This document shows, one piece after another, positions 7,727 through 15,305 of a stretch of DNA of 52,172 nt. This DNA comes from Desulfobulbaceae bacterium. GTDB lineage: Bacteria; Desulfobacterota; Desulfobulbia; Desulfobulbales; VMSU01. The stretch's first letter is position 1. Each line of letters begins with the position of its first letter. The stretch is from positions 1 through 52,172 of the forward strand of contig VMSU01000248.1 of the NCBI GenBank assembly GCA_013792005.1. Reading direction: 5' to 3'. A program made the position numbers and the translations under genes. The notes under the pieces were generated by a model. That model had not been told where the DNA came from. It saw only the letters and a list, made by a program, of their open reading frames with translations, and ran no database searches.

Positions 7727-8668
7727 GGGTTGGACCAAGATAACGATTTAATATTATGCAATATAGTGTATTAAAACTGTTTAATTATAGGGCTATGATG
7801 AGTTTTTTAACCCGAAAACGGGCACTATAGGATTGGGTTGGTATGGCGAGCCAATCGACATTATCTTCCAGGCTATGTTTGGCATAGTACCCATCGTTGC
7901 CATAAGTGAGATTTTTTGTTCCGATTTGCCAAGGATCGGCAAAGTTGGATTCAGTGGCTCTTTGAAGCAAAACGGCGTTACAATCTGTTGATTCTTAATT
8001 GCGTGGTCACTTTTAATCATATTCATCTGCTCGTTTGGGGCAAGGATGGTGGAGAGGTGATACCGCGATCTATCCAGTTGGTGGCGGTCAGACTGCCCAG
8101 GAATATAATCAGAGGAAAAACAGAAAGGGGGCGTTCTGGGAAGATCGTTATCATGCGACAGCAGTTGAAACAGGTGAATACTTGTTTCGATGTCTCGTCT
8201 ATATTGATCTAAACATGGTAAGGGCCGGTGTTGTAAGTCATCCTTCGGAGTGGCCCTTTGGTGGGTTTTGTGAAATACAAGAGCCTAAAAGGAAATGCCG
8301 GCTAATTGCTCATGAACATCTCTTATCATTGTTGGGTTGTGCGAGCCATGACCAGCTCAAGGAGGTGCATGCTTACCTGATAGAAGAGAGGCTAAGACAG
8401 CGAGATTATTCTCGTGAGGTTAAGGGGAGTGCCAGTGTAGGCGTGGGCAGTGAAGAGTTTGTGCTGAAAGTTAAAAACGAATTGGGAGTACGAGCACAGT
8501 GGCGAAAAGTGATTGGTAAAACTGTGGTAGACTGTGTCCTGCGCGAGCCAGAAGCGTCTTATCTCTTGCCTTTTGGACCTGAAAATGAAAATATAGGGTC
8601 GGATAATGTCATTATGTGGAATAATTATTCAGAAATATTGGTCCAGCGTGCAGCCTTGGTCCGACCCC
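7727..8668 (+). mobile_element. RAYT element with terminal palindromes
   Basis: The transposase pseudogene is framed by GGGTTGGACCAA (7727-7738) and TTGGTCCGACCCC (8656-8668), inverted relative to each other with one mismatch. The same ends frame the decayed copy at 5044-5430, which shows they belong to the element. Such REP-like ends are the expected partners of Y1 (HUH) RAYT transposases. Confidence 0.65.
7844..8649 (+). pseudogene. REP-associated tyrosine transposase, broken
   Basis: Conceptual translation gives WRANRHYLPGYVWHSTHRCHK, a stop (TGA 7907-7909), then DFLFRFAKDRQSWIQWLFEAKR.. and the HUH motif NHIHLLVW. It then needs a one-base shift near 8083-8090 to continue as GQTAQEYNQRKNRKGAFWEDRYHATA.. 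and LVYIDLNMVRAGVV. The family normally starts MPRANRH; here the ATG at 7843 is out of frame. With an altered start, a nonsense codon and a frameshift, it cannot be functional. The natural end is near the WNNYSEILV segment; the open frame merely runs on to 8820. Confidence 0.85.
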
Positions 8669-8702
8669 AGCGTGTCAGCGTGCAGCGTGCTCGCTGTTTG
8701 GC

Positions 8703-8797
8703 GTGGGTAACTGCTTGCGAAGTAGCCGTAGCACGAAGTGGCGATAAAAGCCACCCATGCCTCCGGCCGGACTCAGGCTCAGGGGCTAATTACCCAC
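8703..8797. repeat. short inverted-repeat element
   Basis: GTGGGTAA (8703-8710) and TTACCCAC (8790-8797) form 8-bp inverted ends around 79 bases that include a GTGGC/GCCAC hairpin (8738-8754). It sits between the RAYT element and the metallophosphoesterase gene and has no coding capacity. It could be a small foldback element or a chance pairing. Confidence 0.35.
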
Positions 8798-8819
8798 AGA
8801 TTCTGCGGAAGAAGCTATA

Positions 8820-9467
8820 ATGAAAATAGCACTATTTAGTGATACCCATGCGTTACATGGTAATATCACCATTCCAAACGCAGATATTTTAATTTTCGCC
8901 GGTGACATGACACATTGCAGAACCGCGCGGGATGTTTCAGACTTTAATAATTTTCTGGGGGGCCTGCCCCATAAACATAAAATCGTGGTTGGTGGCAATC
9001 ATGATCATAGACTTGCACGTGACCCCCAAAAAGCCAAATTGCTTTTCACGGAAGCGGTATATCTCCTGGATGAATTTGTTGTTATTTCCGGAATCACCAT
9101 CTATGGAGCACCCTGGCAACCGCTATTCAACGACCGTGCTTGCGATGCGTTTGCGTTACCGCGAGGAAGAGCCCTTAAAGAAAAATGGGATATGATCCCG
9201 CCTGGTGTCGATATTTTAGTAACTCACACTCCTCCGGCAGGCATTCTCGATAAAGACGGTCCTGTCTCACATGGTTGTTCGGACCTCACGGCCGCTGTGG
9301 CCGCACTCAAACCCAAGTATCATGTTTTTGGTCATATTCACAGCCGCCATGGAATGATCAAATACGGCCCCACATGTTATATTAATTGCAATGTGCAAGG
9401 AGAAGACGGTGCCTTGAGATCTGCACTTTTGCTCGACTATGACTCAGGAAATTTATGCCGATTGTAA
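8820..9467 (+). CDS. metallophosphoesterase
   Basis: A 215-residue calcineurin-like phosphoesterase with the ordered metal-binding motifs: SDTH at 7-10, FAGDMTH around 26-32, GGNHDH around 58-63, VTHTPP in the middle, and GHIHSRHG near the end. The substrate is unknown; the layout is closest to MPPED-type enzymes. There is no signal peptide, so it is cytoplasmic. The last 13 bases overlap the tautomerase gene, suggesting translational coupling. It starts right after mobile-element debris, so its promoter may lie in that debris. Confidence 0.88.
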   Translation: MKIALFSDTHALHGNITIPNADILIFAGDMTHCRTARDVSDFNNFLGGLPHKHKIVVGGNHDHRLARDPQKAKLLFTEAVYLLDEFVVISGITIYGAPWQPLFNDRACDAFALPRGRALKEKWDMIPPGVDILVTHTPPAGILDKDGPVSHGCSDLTAAVAALKPKYHVFGHIHSRHGMIKYGPTCYINCNVQGEDGALRSALLLDYDSGNLCRL

Positions 9468-9664
9468 CTATAAAATTAGCCAAGGGACGGCCTGTGGGAC
9501 TGAAAAGAACACTTGTGCAGGCTGTAACAGCAGCGGTTGCATCTTCACTTGATCTCAAGCCAGAGCTGGTGTCCGTGTTGCTAGAAGAATTTGAACGGGA
9601 AAATTGGTCAACAGGAGGGGAGTTGCACAGTGACAAGTATGGTGGTGGTTATGGACACCAGTGA
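9455..9664 (+). CDS. 4-oxalocrotonate tautomerase family protein
   Basis: A 69-residue protein beginning MPIVTIKLAKGRP. Removal of Met exposes the catalytic Pro that acts as general base in this superfamily. Length and the N-terminal beta strand fit the small 4-OT subunit, which works as an oligomer. The physiological substrate cannot be deduced. It overlaps the upstream metallophosphoesterase gene and is followed by an SDR gene on the same strand. Confidence 0.85.
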   Translation: MPIVTIKLAKGRPVGLKRTLVQAVTAAVASSLDLKPELVSVLLEEFERENWSTGGELHSDKYGGGYGHQ

Positions 9665-9807
9665 CCCAGGGAGTCTTCGCTGTGGACGTGACAAGGCCTT
9701 GGAGTTGATCGTCCTTGTCGACCGGTTTTATTGTTGACGCTTTTCTCGGCGAGAGATATAGAACACCCACCTTTTTATTTCTGGTTGGCAATTTTCGAAG
9801 GTGGGAT

Positions 9808-10629
9808 GTGGACGACTATTATCAAGATAAGATTGCCGTGGTGACCGGCGGGGCTGCCGGCCTGGGGCGGGAGCTATGCCTGGAGCTTGGCTTGCGCGGG
9901 GCGACAGTGGTGGCAGTCGATGTGGACCAGGAGGGGGCAGAGGCTGTATGCCAGACTATCCGGACCGGCGGTGGGAATGCTTTGGCCGCTTACCTGGATG
10001 TGACTATTTTCGAGAACGCTCAGCGCATTGTCAAGGATGTGGTTGGGAAGTATGGTCGGATCGACCTGATTTTTAACAACGCCGGCACCGCTCTCCATGG
10101 CGAGACCCGCGATCTCGGGGTCGAGCACTGGCGCACCGTGCTGGATGTCAATCTGATGGGGGTGATCTACGGGGCGATCTCGGCTTACGGGCAGATGGTC
10201 AAGCAGGGAGCCGGCCAGATTGTCAACATCGGTTCTCTAGCCGGGCTGATCCCGGTGCCCAAGGAAATTCCCTACTGCACCAGTAAATGGGCGGTGGTCG
10301 GCTTTACCAGCTCTTTGCGTCTGGAGGGGGCAGGCTTAGGGGTTAAAGTCAACTTGGTCTGTCCGGGGATTATGCGCACCGCTATCCACCAGACTGTCGA
10401 TTACGTTAATGTCGATCAAGAGCGGCTGGTTCGACCGCAGACCAAGCATTTCGTGCAGCCGACCCAGGCGGCCCGGCTGATCTTGGATCAGGTGGCGCAA
10501 AACCGGCCGTTAATCATTTTTCCTTTCTACGCTCGATTGATCTGGTGGCTCTACCGCTTCAATCCGGCTATCTTCAACTTGCTGTTTCGCAAGATGCTCA
10601 GGGATTTCAGGAAGCTGCGTCTCCCCTGA
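9808..10629 (+). CDS. short-chain dehydrogenase/reductase
   Basis: A classical SDR of about 273 residues: cofactor motif TGGAAGLG near the start, NNAG in the middle, a Ser on the INIGS strand and the catalytic YCTSK (YxxxK). The C-terminal hydrophobic stretch (LIIFPFYARLIWWLYRF) suggests membrane association. The frame is open from 9715, but the GTG at 9808 with GAAGGTGG upstream (9797-9804) gives the normal SDR N-terminus (DKIAVVTGG within 15 residues), so it is preferred. The substrate is unknown; similar proteins act on lipids or steroids, but that is inference. Confidence 0.82.
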   Translation: MDDYYQDKIAVVTGGAAGLGRELCLELGLRGATVVAVDVDQEGAEAVCQTIRTGGGNALAAYLDVTIFENAQRIVKDVVGKYGRIDLIFNNAGTALHGETRDLGVEHWRTVLDVNLMGVIYGAISAYGQMVKQGAGQIVNIGSLAGLIPVPKEIPYCTSKWAVVGFTSSLRLEGAGLGVKVNLVCPGIMRTAIHQTVDYVNVDQERLVRPQTKHFVQPTQAARLILDQVAQNRPLIIFPFYARLIWWLYRFNPAIFNLLFRKMLRDFRKLRLP

Positions 10630-10654
10630 GCAGAACTCGCTCTGTTTGGTGTCA

Positions 10655-10686
10655 GGCAGTGGCTCCGCTGATTTCTGAGCCCTGCC
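10655..10686. terminator. hairpin between convergent SDR and lepA genes
   Basis: GGCAGTGGCTC (10655-10665) pairs with GAGCCCTGCC (10677-10686), with one bulged base. There is no T tract. Its position between convergent stops suggests a bidirectional transcription end. Confidence 0.45.
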
Positions 10687-10689
10687 ACC

Positions 10690-12486
10690 TTAGGTCTGGT
10701 CGGATTTCAATACCGCCAGGAAGGCTGTCTGCGGGATGTCAACATTGCCGACTGTCTTCATCCTCTTTTTTCCGGCCTTCTGTTTTTCGAGCAACTTTCG
10801 TTTCCTGGAGATATCGCCGCCGTAACACTTGGCGAGTACGTCCTTGCGTAGTGCGGCAATCGTGGTCCGGGCGATGACGTTGCCGCCAATAGCTGCCTGG
10901 ATGGCGATTTTGAACATCTGGCGCGGGATCTCTTCCTGAAGTTTCTCGCAGGCATGCAGGCCTCTCTCTCTGGAGCGGGCCCGATGAGTAAGCTGGGAGA
11001 GGGCATCGACCCGTTCTCCGTTGACCAGGATGTCGAGCTTAACCAAGTCGCTCTGACGGTAGTCCATCAGATGATAATCGAAGGAACCGTACCCTTGAGT
11101 GATCGATTTCAGTTTGTCGTAAAAATCATAGATGACTTCGGCCAAGGGCAGTTCGGCGGTGAACTCGATCCGGCCCGGCGTTGGGTAGTGGTAGTGAGTA
11201 TTTTCGGCTCGTCGCTCCATGCACAGAGTCATCAAGGCCCCCATGTAGCGCTCGGGGATCAGGATGTTTGCCTTGATGTATGGCTCCTCCGTCCGGGCGA
11301 TGGTGCTTGGGTCCGGGAAGTAGGACGGGTTGTCGATCTCCACCATGGCGCCGTCATTTAAGTAGAAATGATAGCTGACCGTAGGCACGGTGAGGATCAG
11401 CGGGATATCGAATTCGCGTTCCAGTCGTTCCTGGACGACCTCCAGGTGGAGGAGGCCGAGGAAGCCGCAGCGGAACCCGAAACCTAAGGCTGATGACGAA
11501 TCTTTCTGGAACGAGAGTGCGGCGTCGTTTAGTTGGAGTTTGTCCATGGCCGCAGCCAGATTCTCGTATTCATCGGTGGAGATAGGGTAGAGTGACGAAT
11601 ATACTACCTGTTGAATCGGTTTGAATCCGGGGAGCGCCTTAGCGCAGGGGCGATCCTTGTGAGTAATGGTGTCGCCTGGTCGGGTGTCGCGCACTGTCTT
11701 GACCCCGGCGATGATGTAGCCGACGTTGCCGGCAGTGAGTTTTTTCTTGGGGGTACGGGTCAGATGAAAGAGGCCAACCTCTTCGACCCTGTAGGCCGTG
11801 TCCGTTGACATGAATTTGATGGTGTCACCGGCCTTGATTTCGCCATCGATGATCCGGCAGGAGATAATGGTGCCTCGGAAGGCGTCGTAGCTTGCGTCGA
11901 AGATCAGGGCGGACAGGGGGGCTGTGGGGTCACCTTTAGGAGGAGGCAGATATTTGACAATTGCTTCCAGCAGGAGGTCGACACCCTGACCCGTTTTGGC
12001 CGAGCAGAGGACGATCCGTTCCGCATCCAGCCCAAGGTCGTCTTCTACCTGAATGGCGACGGCATCAGGGTCGGCTGCGGGCAGGTCGATCTTGTTCAGC
12101 ACCGGGATGATCTCGAGATTGTTTTCCATGGCCAGGTAGAGGTTTGCCAGCGTTTGGGCCTCGACCCCTTGGGCTGCGTCAATGAGAAGCACCGCTCCTT
12201 CGCAGGAGGAGAGGGCGCGCGATACTTCGTAGCTGAAGTCGACGTGGCCAGGCGTGTCAACCAGGTTCAAGATGTATTCCTGGCCATCGGCGGCCTTGTA
12301 AGGCAGGCAAATTGTTTGGCTCTTGATGGTAATCCCTCGCTCTCGCTCGATGTCCATATTGTCCAGAAGCTGGTCTTTGAACTCTCGGTCGGTTACCATC
12401 TTGCAGGCCTGGATCATTCGGTCGGCGAGGGTGGATTTCCCGTGGTCGATATGGGCGATGATGCTAAAATTACGGATGTTGTTCAT
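10690..12486 (-). CDS. lepA: elongation factor 4 (LepA)
   Basis: A translational GTPase of 598 residues from the chosen start: G1 AHIDHGKST, DTPGHVDF (G3), NKIDLP (G4), followed by the EF-G-like domains and the LepA-specific C-terminal domain with KRKLLEKQKAGKKRMK. Family knowledge: it acts on the ribosome, influencing initiation and back-translocation under stress. The frame is open to 12591, but MNNIRNFSIIAH at 12486 is the family start and gives the usual length of about 600. No strong Shine-Dalgarno precedes it, so an upstream start is not excluded. It diverges from rpoH. Confidence 0.96.
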   Translation of the reverse strand: MNNIRNFSIIAHIDHGKSTLADRMIQACKMVTDREFKDQLLDNMDIERERGITIKSQTICLPYKAADGQEYILNLVDTPGHVDFSYEVSRALSSCEGAVLLIDAAQGVEAQTLANLYLAMENNLEIIPVLNKIDLPAADPDAVAIQVEDDLGLDAERIVLCSAKTGQGVDLLLEAIVKYLPPPKGDPTAPLSALIFDASYDAFRGTIISCRIIDGEIKAGDTIKFMSTDTAYRVEEVGLFHLTRTPKKKLTAGNVGYIIAGVKTVRDTRPGDTITHKDRPCAKALPGFKPIQQVVYSSLYPISTDEYENLAAAMDKLQLNDAALSFQKDSSSALGFGFRCGFLGLLHLEVVQERLEREFDIPLILTVPTVSYHFYLNDGAMVEIDNPSYFPDPSTIARTEEPYIKANILIPERYMGALMTLCMERRAENTHYHYPTPGRIEFTAELPLAEVIYDFYDKLKSITQGYGSFDYHLMDYRQSDLVKLDILVNGERVDALSQLTHRARSRERGLHACEKLQEEIPRQMFKIAIQAAIGGNVIARTTIAALRKDVLAKCYGGDISRKRKLLEKQKAGKKRMKTVGNVDIPQTAFLAVLKSDQT

Positions 12487-12678
12487 TTCTATTAGGTCGT
12501 ATGGTTGCTGCAGCAGGTGCGATCCGGGTTGGTTTTCGGTCCCGTGCAGGGAGGTAGCTGTATTGTAATGGGAAACGTTCATATGTATCATAGATACGGC
12601 GATAACAATAGAAGAAAGTTACTTAGAGCGGTGGCTTTCATCTGAAAGGTGTTGACCTTTACCGCGGTTGGTTTCATA

Positions 12679-13671
12679 ATGGCGACCATGAAAGACTCGA
12701 ATGACAGCGATTATAATAACGATGAAGATAGCGGCTCAGGCCTGCAGGAGGAGATCCATCCCCTGGTGGCCCTGCCGGACGACCCAAACCTTCCGGCTCT
12801 GGCCCATCCGGGGTTGCATCGCTATTTGCAGGAGATTAGTCAATATGAGCTTCTGACTCGTGAAGAGGCTGAAGCCTTGTCCATCAAATTCCATGAGGAA
12901 GGCGATCAAGATGCGGCGTATCGTCTGGTGACCTCCAACTTACGGTTGGTGGTCAAGGTGGCTATGGATTTCCAGAAGTATTGGATGACGAATTTCCTTG
13001 ACCTGATTCAGGAGGGCAATGTCGGTCTAGTGCAGGCGGTCAAGAAGTTTGACCCCTACCGGGGAGTGAAGTTTTCCTATTATGCGGCCTACTGGATTCG
13101 AGCCTATATCCTTAAATTTATTATGGATAACTGGCGGCTGGTTAAGATTGGGACTACCCAGGCTCAGCGCAAACTCTTTTTTAGTCTGAACAAGGAAAAG
13201 AAGCTGCTCGAATCCCAAGGGTTTCAGCCGGAAGTCAAGCTGTTGGCCCAGCGGCTGAATGTCAAGGAGAGCGAAGTCATTGAGATGACTCAGCGCATGG
13301 ATGGCGGCGATCTCTCCCTGGAAAGCCCTCTGCGTGACGACTCTGACGATCAGCAGAAAGACTTTATTCAGGCGGGTGGTCCTACCGTTGAGGAGGCGGT
13401 GGCCAGTGTCGAGATCAAAGCCCGGTTGGCCGATGTCCTGGATAAGCTCAAGACCAGGTTGAATCCCAAGGAGATGAGCATCCTGTCTGAGCGGCTCTTA
13501 AGCGATGAACCCTTAACTTTGCAGGAAATTGCTGATCAGTTCGGGATCTCGCGGGAGCGGGTCCGCCAGATTGAAGCGAATCTGCTTGTTAAGATGCGAA
13601 AATTTTTCGAGGAGGAAGTTCCTGATATTAAGACCTTCCTTGACGAGGCTATTGACTTTTGGCGATTGTGA
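12679..13671 (+). CDS. rpoH: RNA polymerase sigma-32 factor
   Basis: A sigma70-family factor of about 330 residues. It has region 1.2 (LHRYLQEISQYELLTREEE-like), region 2 (NLRLVVKVAMDFQKYW.. LDLIQEGNVGL) and the RpoH box QRKLFFSLNK. Region 4 carries the HTH LQEIADQFGISRERVRQIE. An acidic N-terminal extension precedes region 1.2. The frame is open from a GTG at 12649; ATG 12679 (or 12688) is more likely, with no strong Shine-Dalgarno for any. It would direct heat-shock transcription; CbpA and the Spy-like protein in this window fit that theme but no direct link is shown. Confidence 0.93.
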   Translation: MATMKDSNDSDYNNDEDSGSGLQEEIHPLVALPDDPNLPALAHPGLHRYLQEISQYELLTREEAEALSIKFHEEGDQDAAYRLVTSNLRLVVKVAMDFQKYWMTNFLDLIQEGNVGLVQAVKKFDPYRGVKFSYYAAYWIRAYILKFIMDNWRLVKIGTTQAQRKLFFSLNKEKKLLESQGFQPEVKLLAQRLNVKESEVIEMTQRMDGGDLSLESPLRDDSDDQQKDFIQAGGPTVEEAVASVEIKARLADVLDKLKTRLNPKEMSILSERLLSDEPLTLQEIADQFGISRERVRQIEANLLVKMRKFFEEEVPDIKTFLDEAIDFWRL

Positions 13672-13737
13672 CGGGCTTGGTTTCTCTTCCCGTCGTAGAT
13701 ATTATGCGAGGAATCAGATTCTTGCATGGGCACTAGC

Positions 13738-13775
13738 CGTCAACTGACAACCGCAAACCGATACCCTGAGCAGTT
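13738..13775. repeat. half copy of the 165-bp dispersed repeat
   Basis: This segment contains CGTCAACTGACAACCGCAAA and ends CTGAGCAGTT. It matches one end of the repeats at 34562-34724 and 37142-37306. Only one terminus is present, between rpoH and the aminotransferase gene. Confidence 0.55.
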
Positions 13776-13817
13776 CACTCCATATCCATTTAATTAACCG
13801 AAAAGCGACCTATCACT

Positions 13818-15017
13818 ATGCGCGTACCTCTGCTTGATCTGCACGAACAATTAAAACCCCTCCGGGACGACATCCTGGCCGGTATAACCGAAGTTCTGGA
13901 TTCAACCGGATATATCATGGGGCCGCGCGTCGAGGCTCTTGAGCGTGAGGTCGCTGCCTACTGCCAGGCCGAGCAGGGAGTCGGAGTAACCAGCGGCACC
14001 GATGCCTTGTTGGCAGTGTTGATGGCATTGGGTATTGGCCCTGGCGATTTGGTTTTGACAACGCCCTATACTTTTGTTGCCACTATCGGCTGTATCTTGC
14101 GTCTTGGGGCGACCCCGCTTTTCGCTGATATCGATCCAGTGACCTTCAATATTGATCCGAAAAAGGCAGCCGCTGCCTTGGCTGATCCCGCCTGTGCCGG
14201 CAGGGTCAAGGCCATTTTGCCGGTGCATCTATTCGGTCAATGTGCCGATATGGGCGCCATTATGGCCCTGGCCCAGCGCCATGGACTGCCCGTGGTTGAA
14301 GATGCGGCTCAAGCTATCGGCGCTGTCTATCCCTGGCGGCAGGATGGGGCGGTGACGTGGCGGCGGGCGGGTTCGATGGGTGTTGCCGGTTGTTTCTCTT
14401 TTTTTCCGAGTAAGAACTTGGGAGGGATAGGTGACGGCGGCATGATCACGGTCAGTGATCCGGAACTGGCGGCGCGGATCAGGATTATCCGGGTCCATGG
14501 CGGGGAACCGAAATATCATCACGCTGTGCTGGGTGGTAATTTCCGCCTTGATCCGATTCAGGCCGTGGCACTCAGTGTGAAATTGCCTCATCTGCCCACC
14601 TGGCATGAGGCCAGGCGGCGCAATGCGGCGCGGTATCAAGCGCTCTTTACTGCGACTGGTTTGGTTGATAAAGGCGAAGTTTCGCTTCCTGTTGCTATCT
14701 ATGCCAACGAGGCGCAGGATTCAAGCGGAGCTATCGATTATCATATTTACAATCAGTATGTCATCAGGGTGAAAAATCGTGACGCTTTAAAAGCTTATCT
14801 GCAGGAAAATGGCATTGGCTCCGAGATCTATTATCCTATCCCGATGCATAAACAGGGCTGTGTCGCCCATCTCGGAATGAATGATCTTTCTTTCCCCGAA
14901 GCTGAACGGGCGGCGGCTGAAACCTTGGCCTTGCCTATTTATCCCGAGTTGACCGAGTCGATGCAGCGTCTGGTGGTTGAGGCTGTTGCTGCCTATTATG
15001 TCGGGATCTCGCCGTAG
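13818..15017 (+). CDS. DegT/DnrJ/EryC1/StrS aminotransferase
   Basis: A PLP-dependent sugar aminotransferase of 399 residues. The Schiff-base lysine is K199 in FFPSKNLGGIGDGGM, and the acidic PLP-pyridine contact is in VVEDAAQ near 160-165. Start MRVPLLDLHEQ is typical for the family. Such enzymes transfer an amino group to a nucleotide-linked ketosugar for surface polysaccharides. No other sugar-nucleotide gene is adjacent, so the product is unknown. It could feed the same envelope layer as the TPR/barrel protein downstream, but that is inference. Confidence 0.92.
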   Translation: MRVPLLDLHEQLKPLRDDILAGITEVLDSTGYIMGPRVEALEREVAAYCQAEQGVGVTSGTDALLAVLMALGIGPGDLVLTTPYTFVATIGCILRLGATPLFADIDPVTFNIDPKKAAAALADPACAGRVKAILPVHLFGQCADMGAIMALAQRHGLPVVEDAAQAIGAVYPWRQDGAVTWRRAGSMGVAGCFSFFPSKNLGGIGDGGMITVSDPELAARIRIIRVHGGEPKYHHAVLGGNFRLDPIQAVALSVKLPHLPTWHEARRRNAARYQALFTATGLVDKGEVSLPVAIYANEAQDSSGAIDYHIYNQYVIRVKNRDALKAYLQENGIGSEIYYPIPMHKQGCVAHLGMNDLSFPEAERAAAETLALPIYPELTESMQRLVVEAVAAYYVGISP

Positions 15018-15305
15018 TTTATGGTAGAGGGGAAGGTGGGAGTCAGGCGAGAGGCTGAAGGGAGAAGGATATCGATGGGCGATAGGTGGCATTGGGTTAA
15101 GACTTAGGGGCCGAAAGATTTTTAAGAATGAATATAGTGCCTCAGGTTGACGGTGATCAGCCATTTGTTGTATTCCCACCGTCAACCGCAAACTGATAAC
15201 CTAAGCAGTTCCGAGTGAATATTCATATGCACAATACCTACGGCACAAGTGCCGTACAATGGCCATGCCGGATATCTTCGGTGTGGCTTTTTTACTTCCT
15301 AGACG
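15018..15305. other. intergenic region with repeat and palindrome
   Basis: No gene is visible. It contains a 74-bp copy of the dispersed repeat (15137-15210) and the tight palindrome TACGGCACAAGTGCCGTA (15239-15256), then a T-rich stretch about 30 bases before the TPR gene. The palindrome may be an operator or a weak terminator for the aminotransferase gene. Confidence 0.45.
15137..15210. repeat. short copy of the 165-bp dispersed repeat
   Basis: The left part CTCAGGTTGACGGTGATCAG and right part ending CTAAGCAGTT are the two termini of the repeat with the central part deleted. It forms an imperfect inverted repeat of 74 bases. Confidence 0.55.

Noticed and set aside
8035-8820. Intact 261-residue transposase gene
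   Set aside because: It begins inside the RAYT family alignment after a frameshift and runs past the family's natural end, so it is part of a pseudogene.
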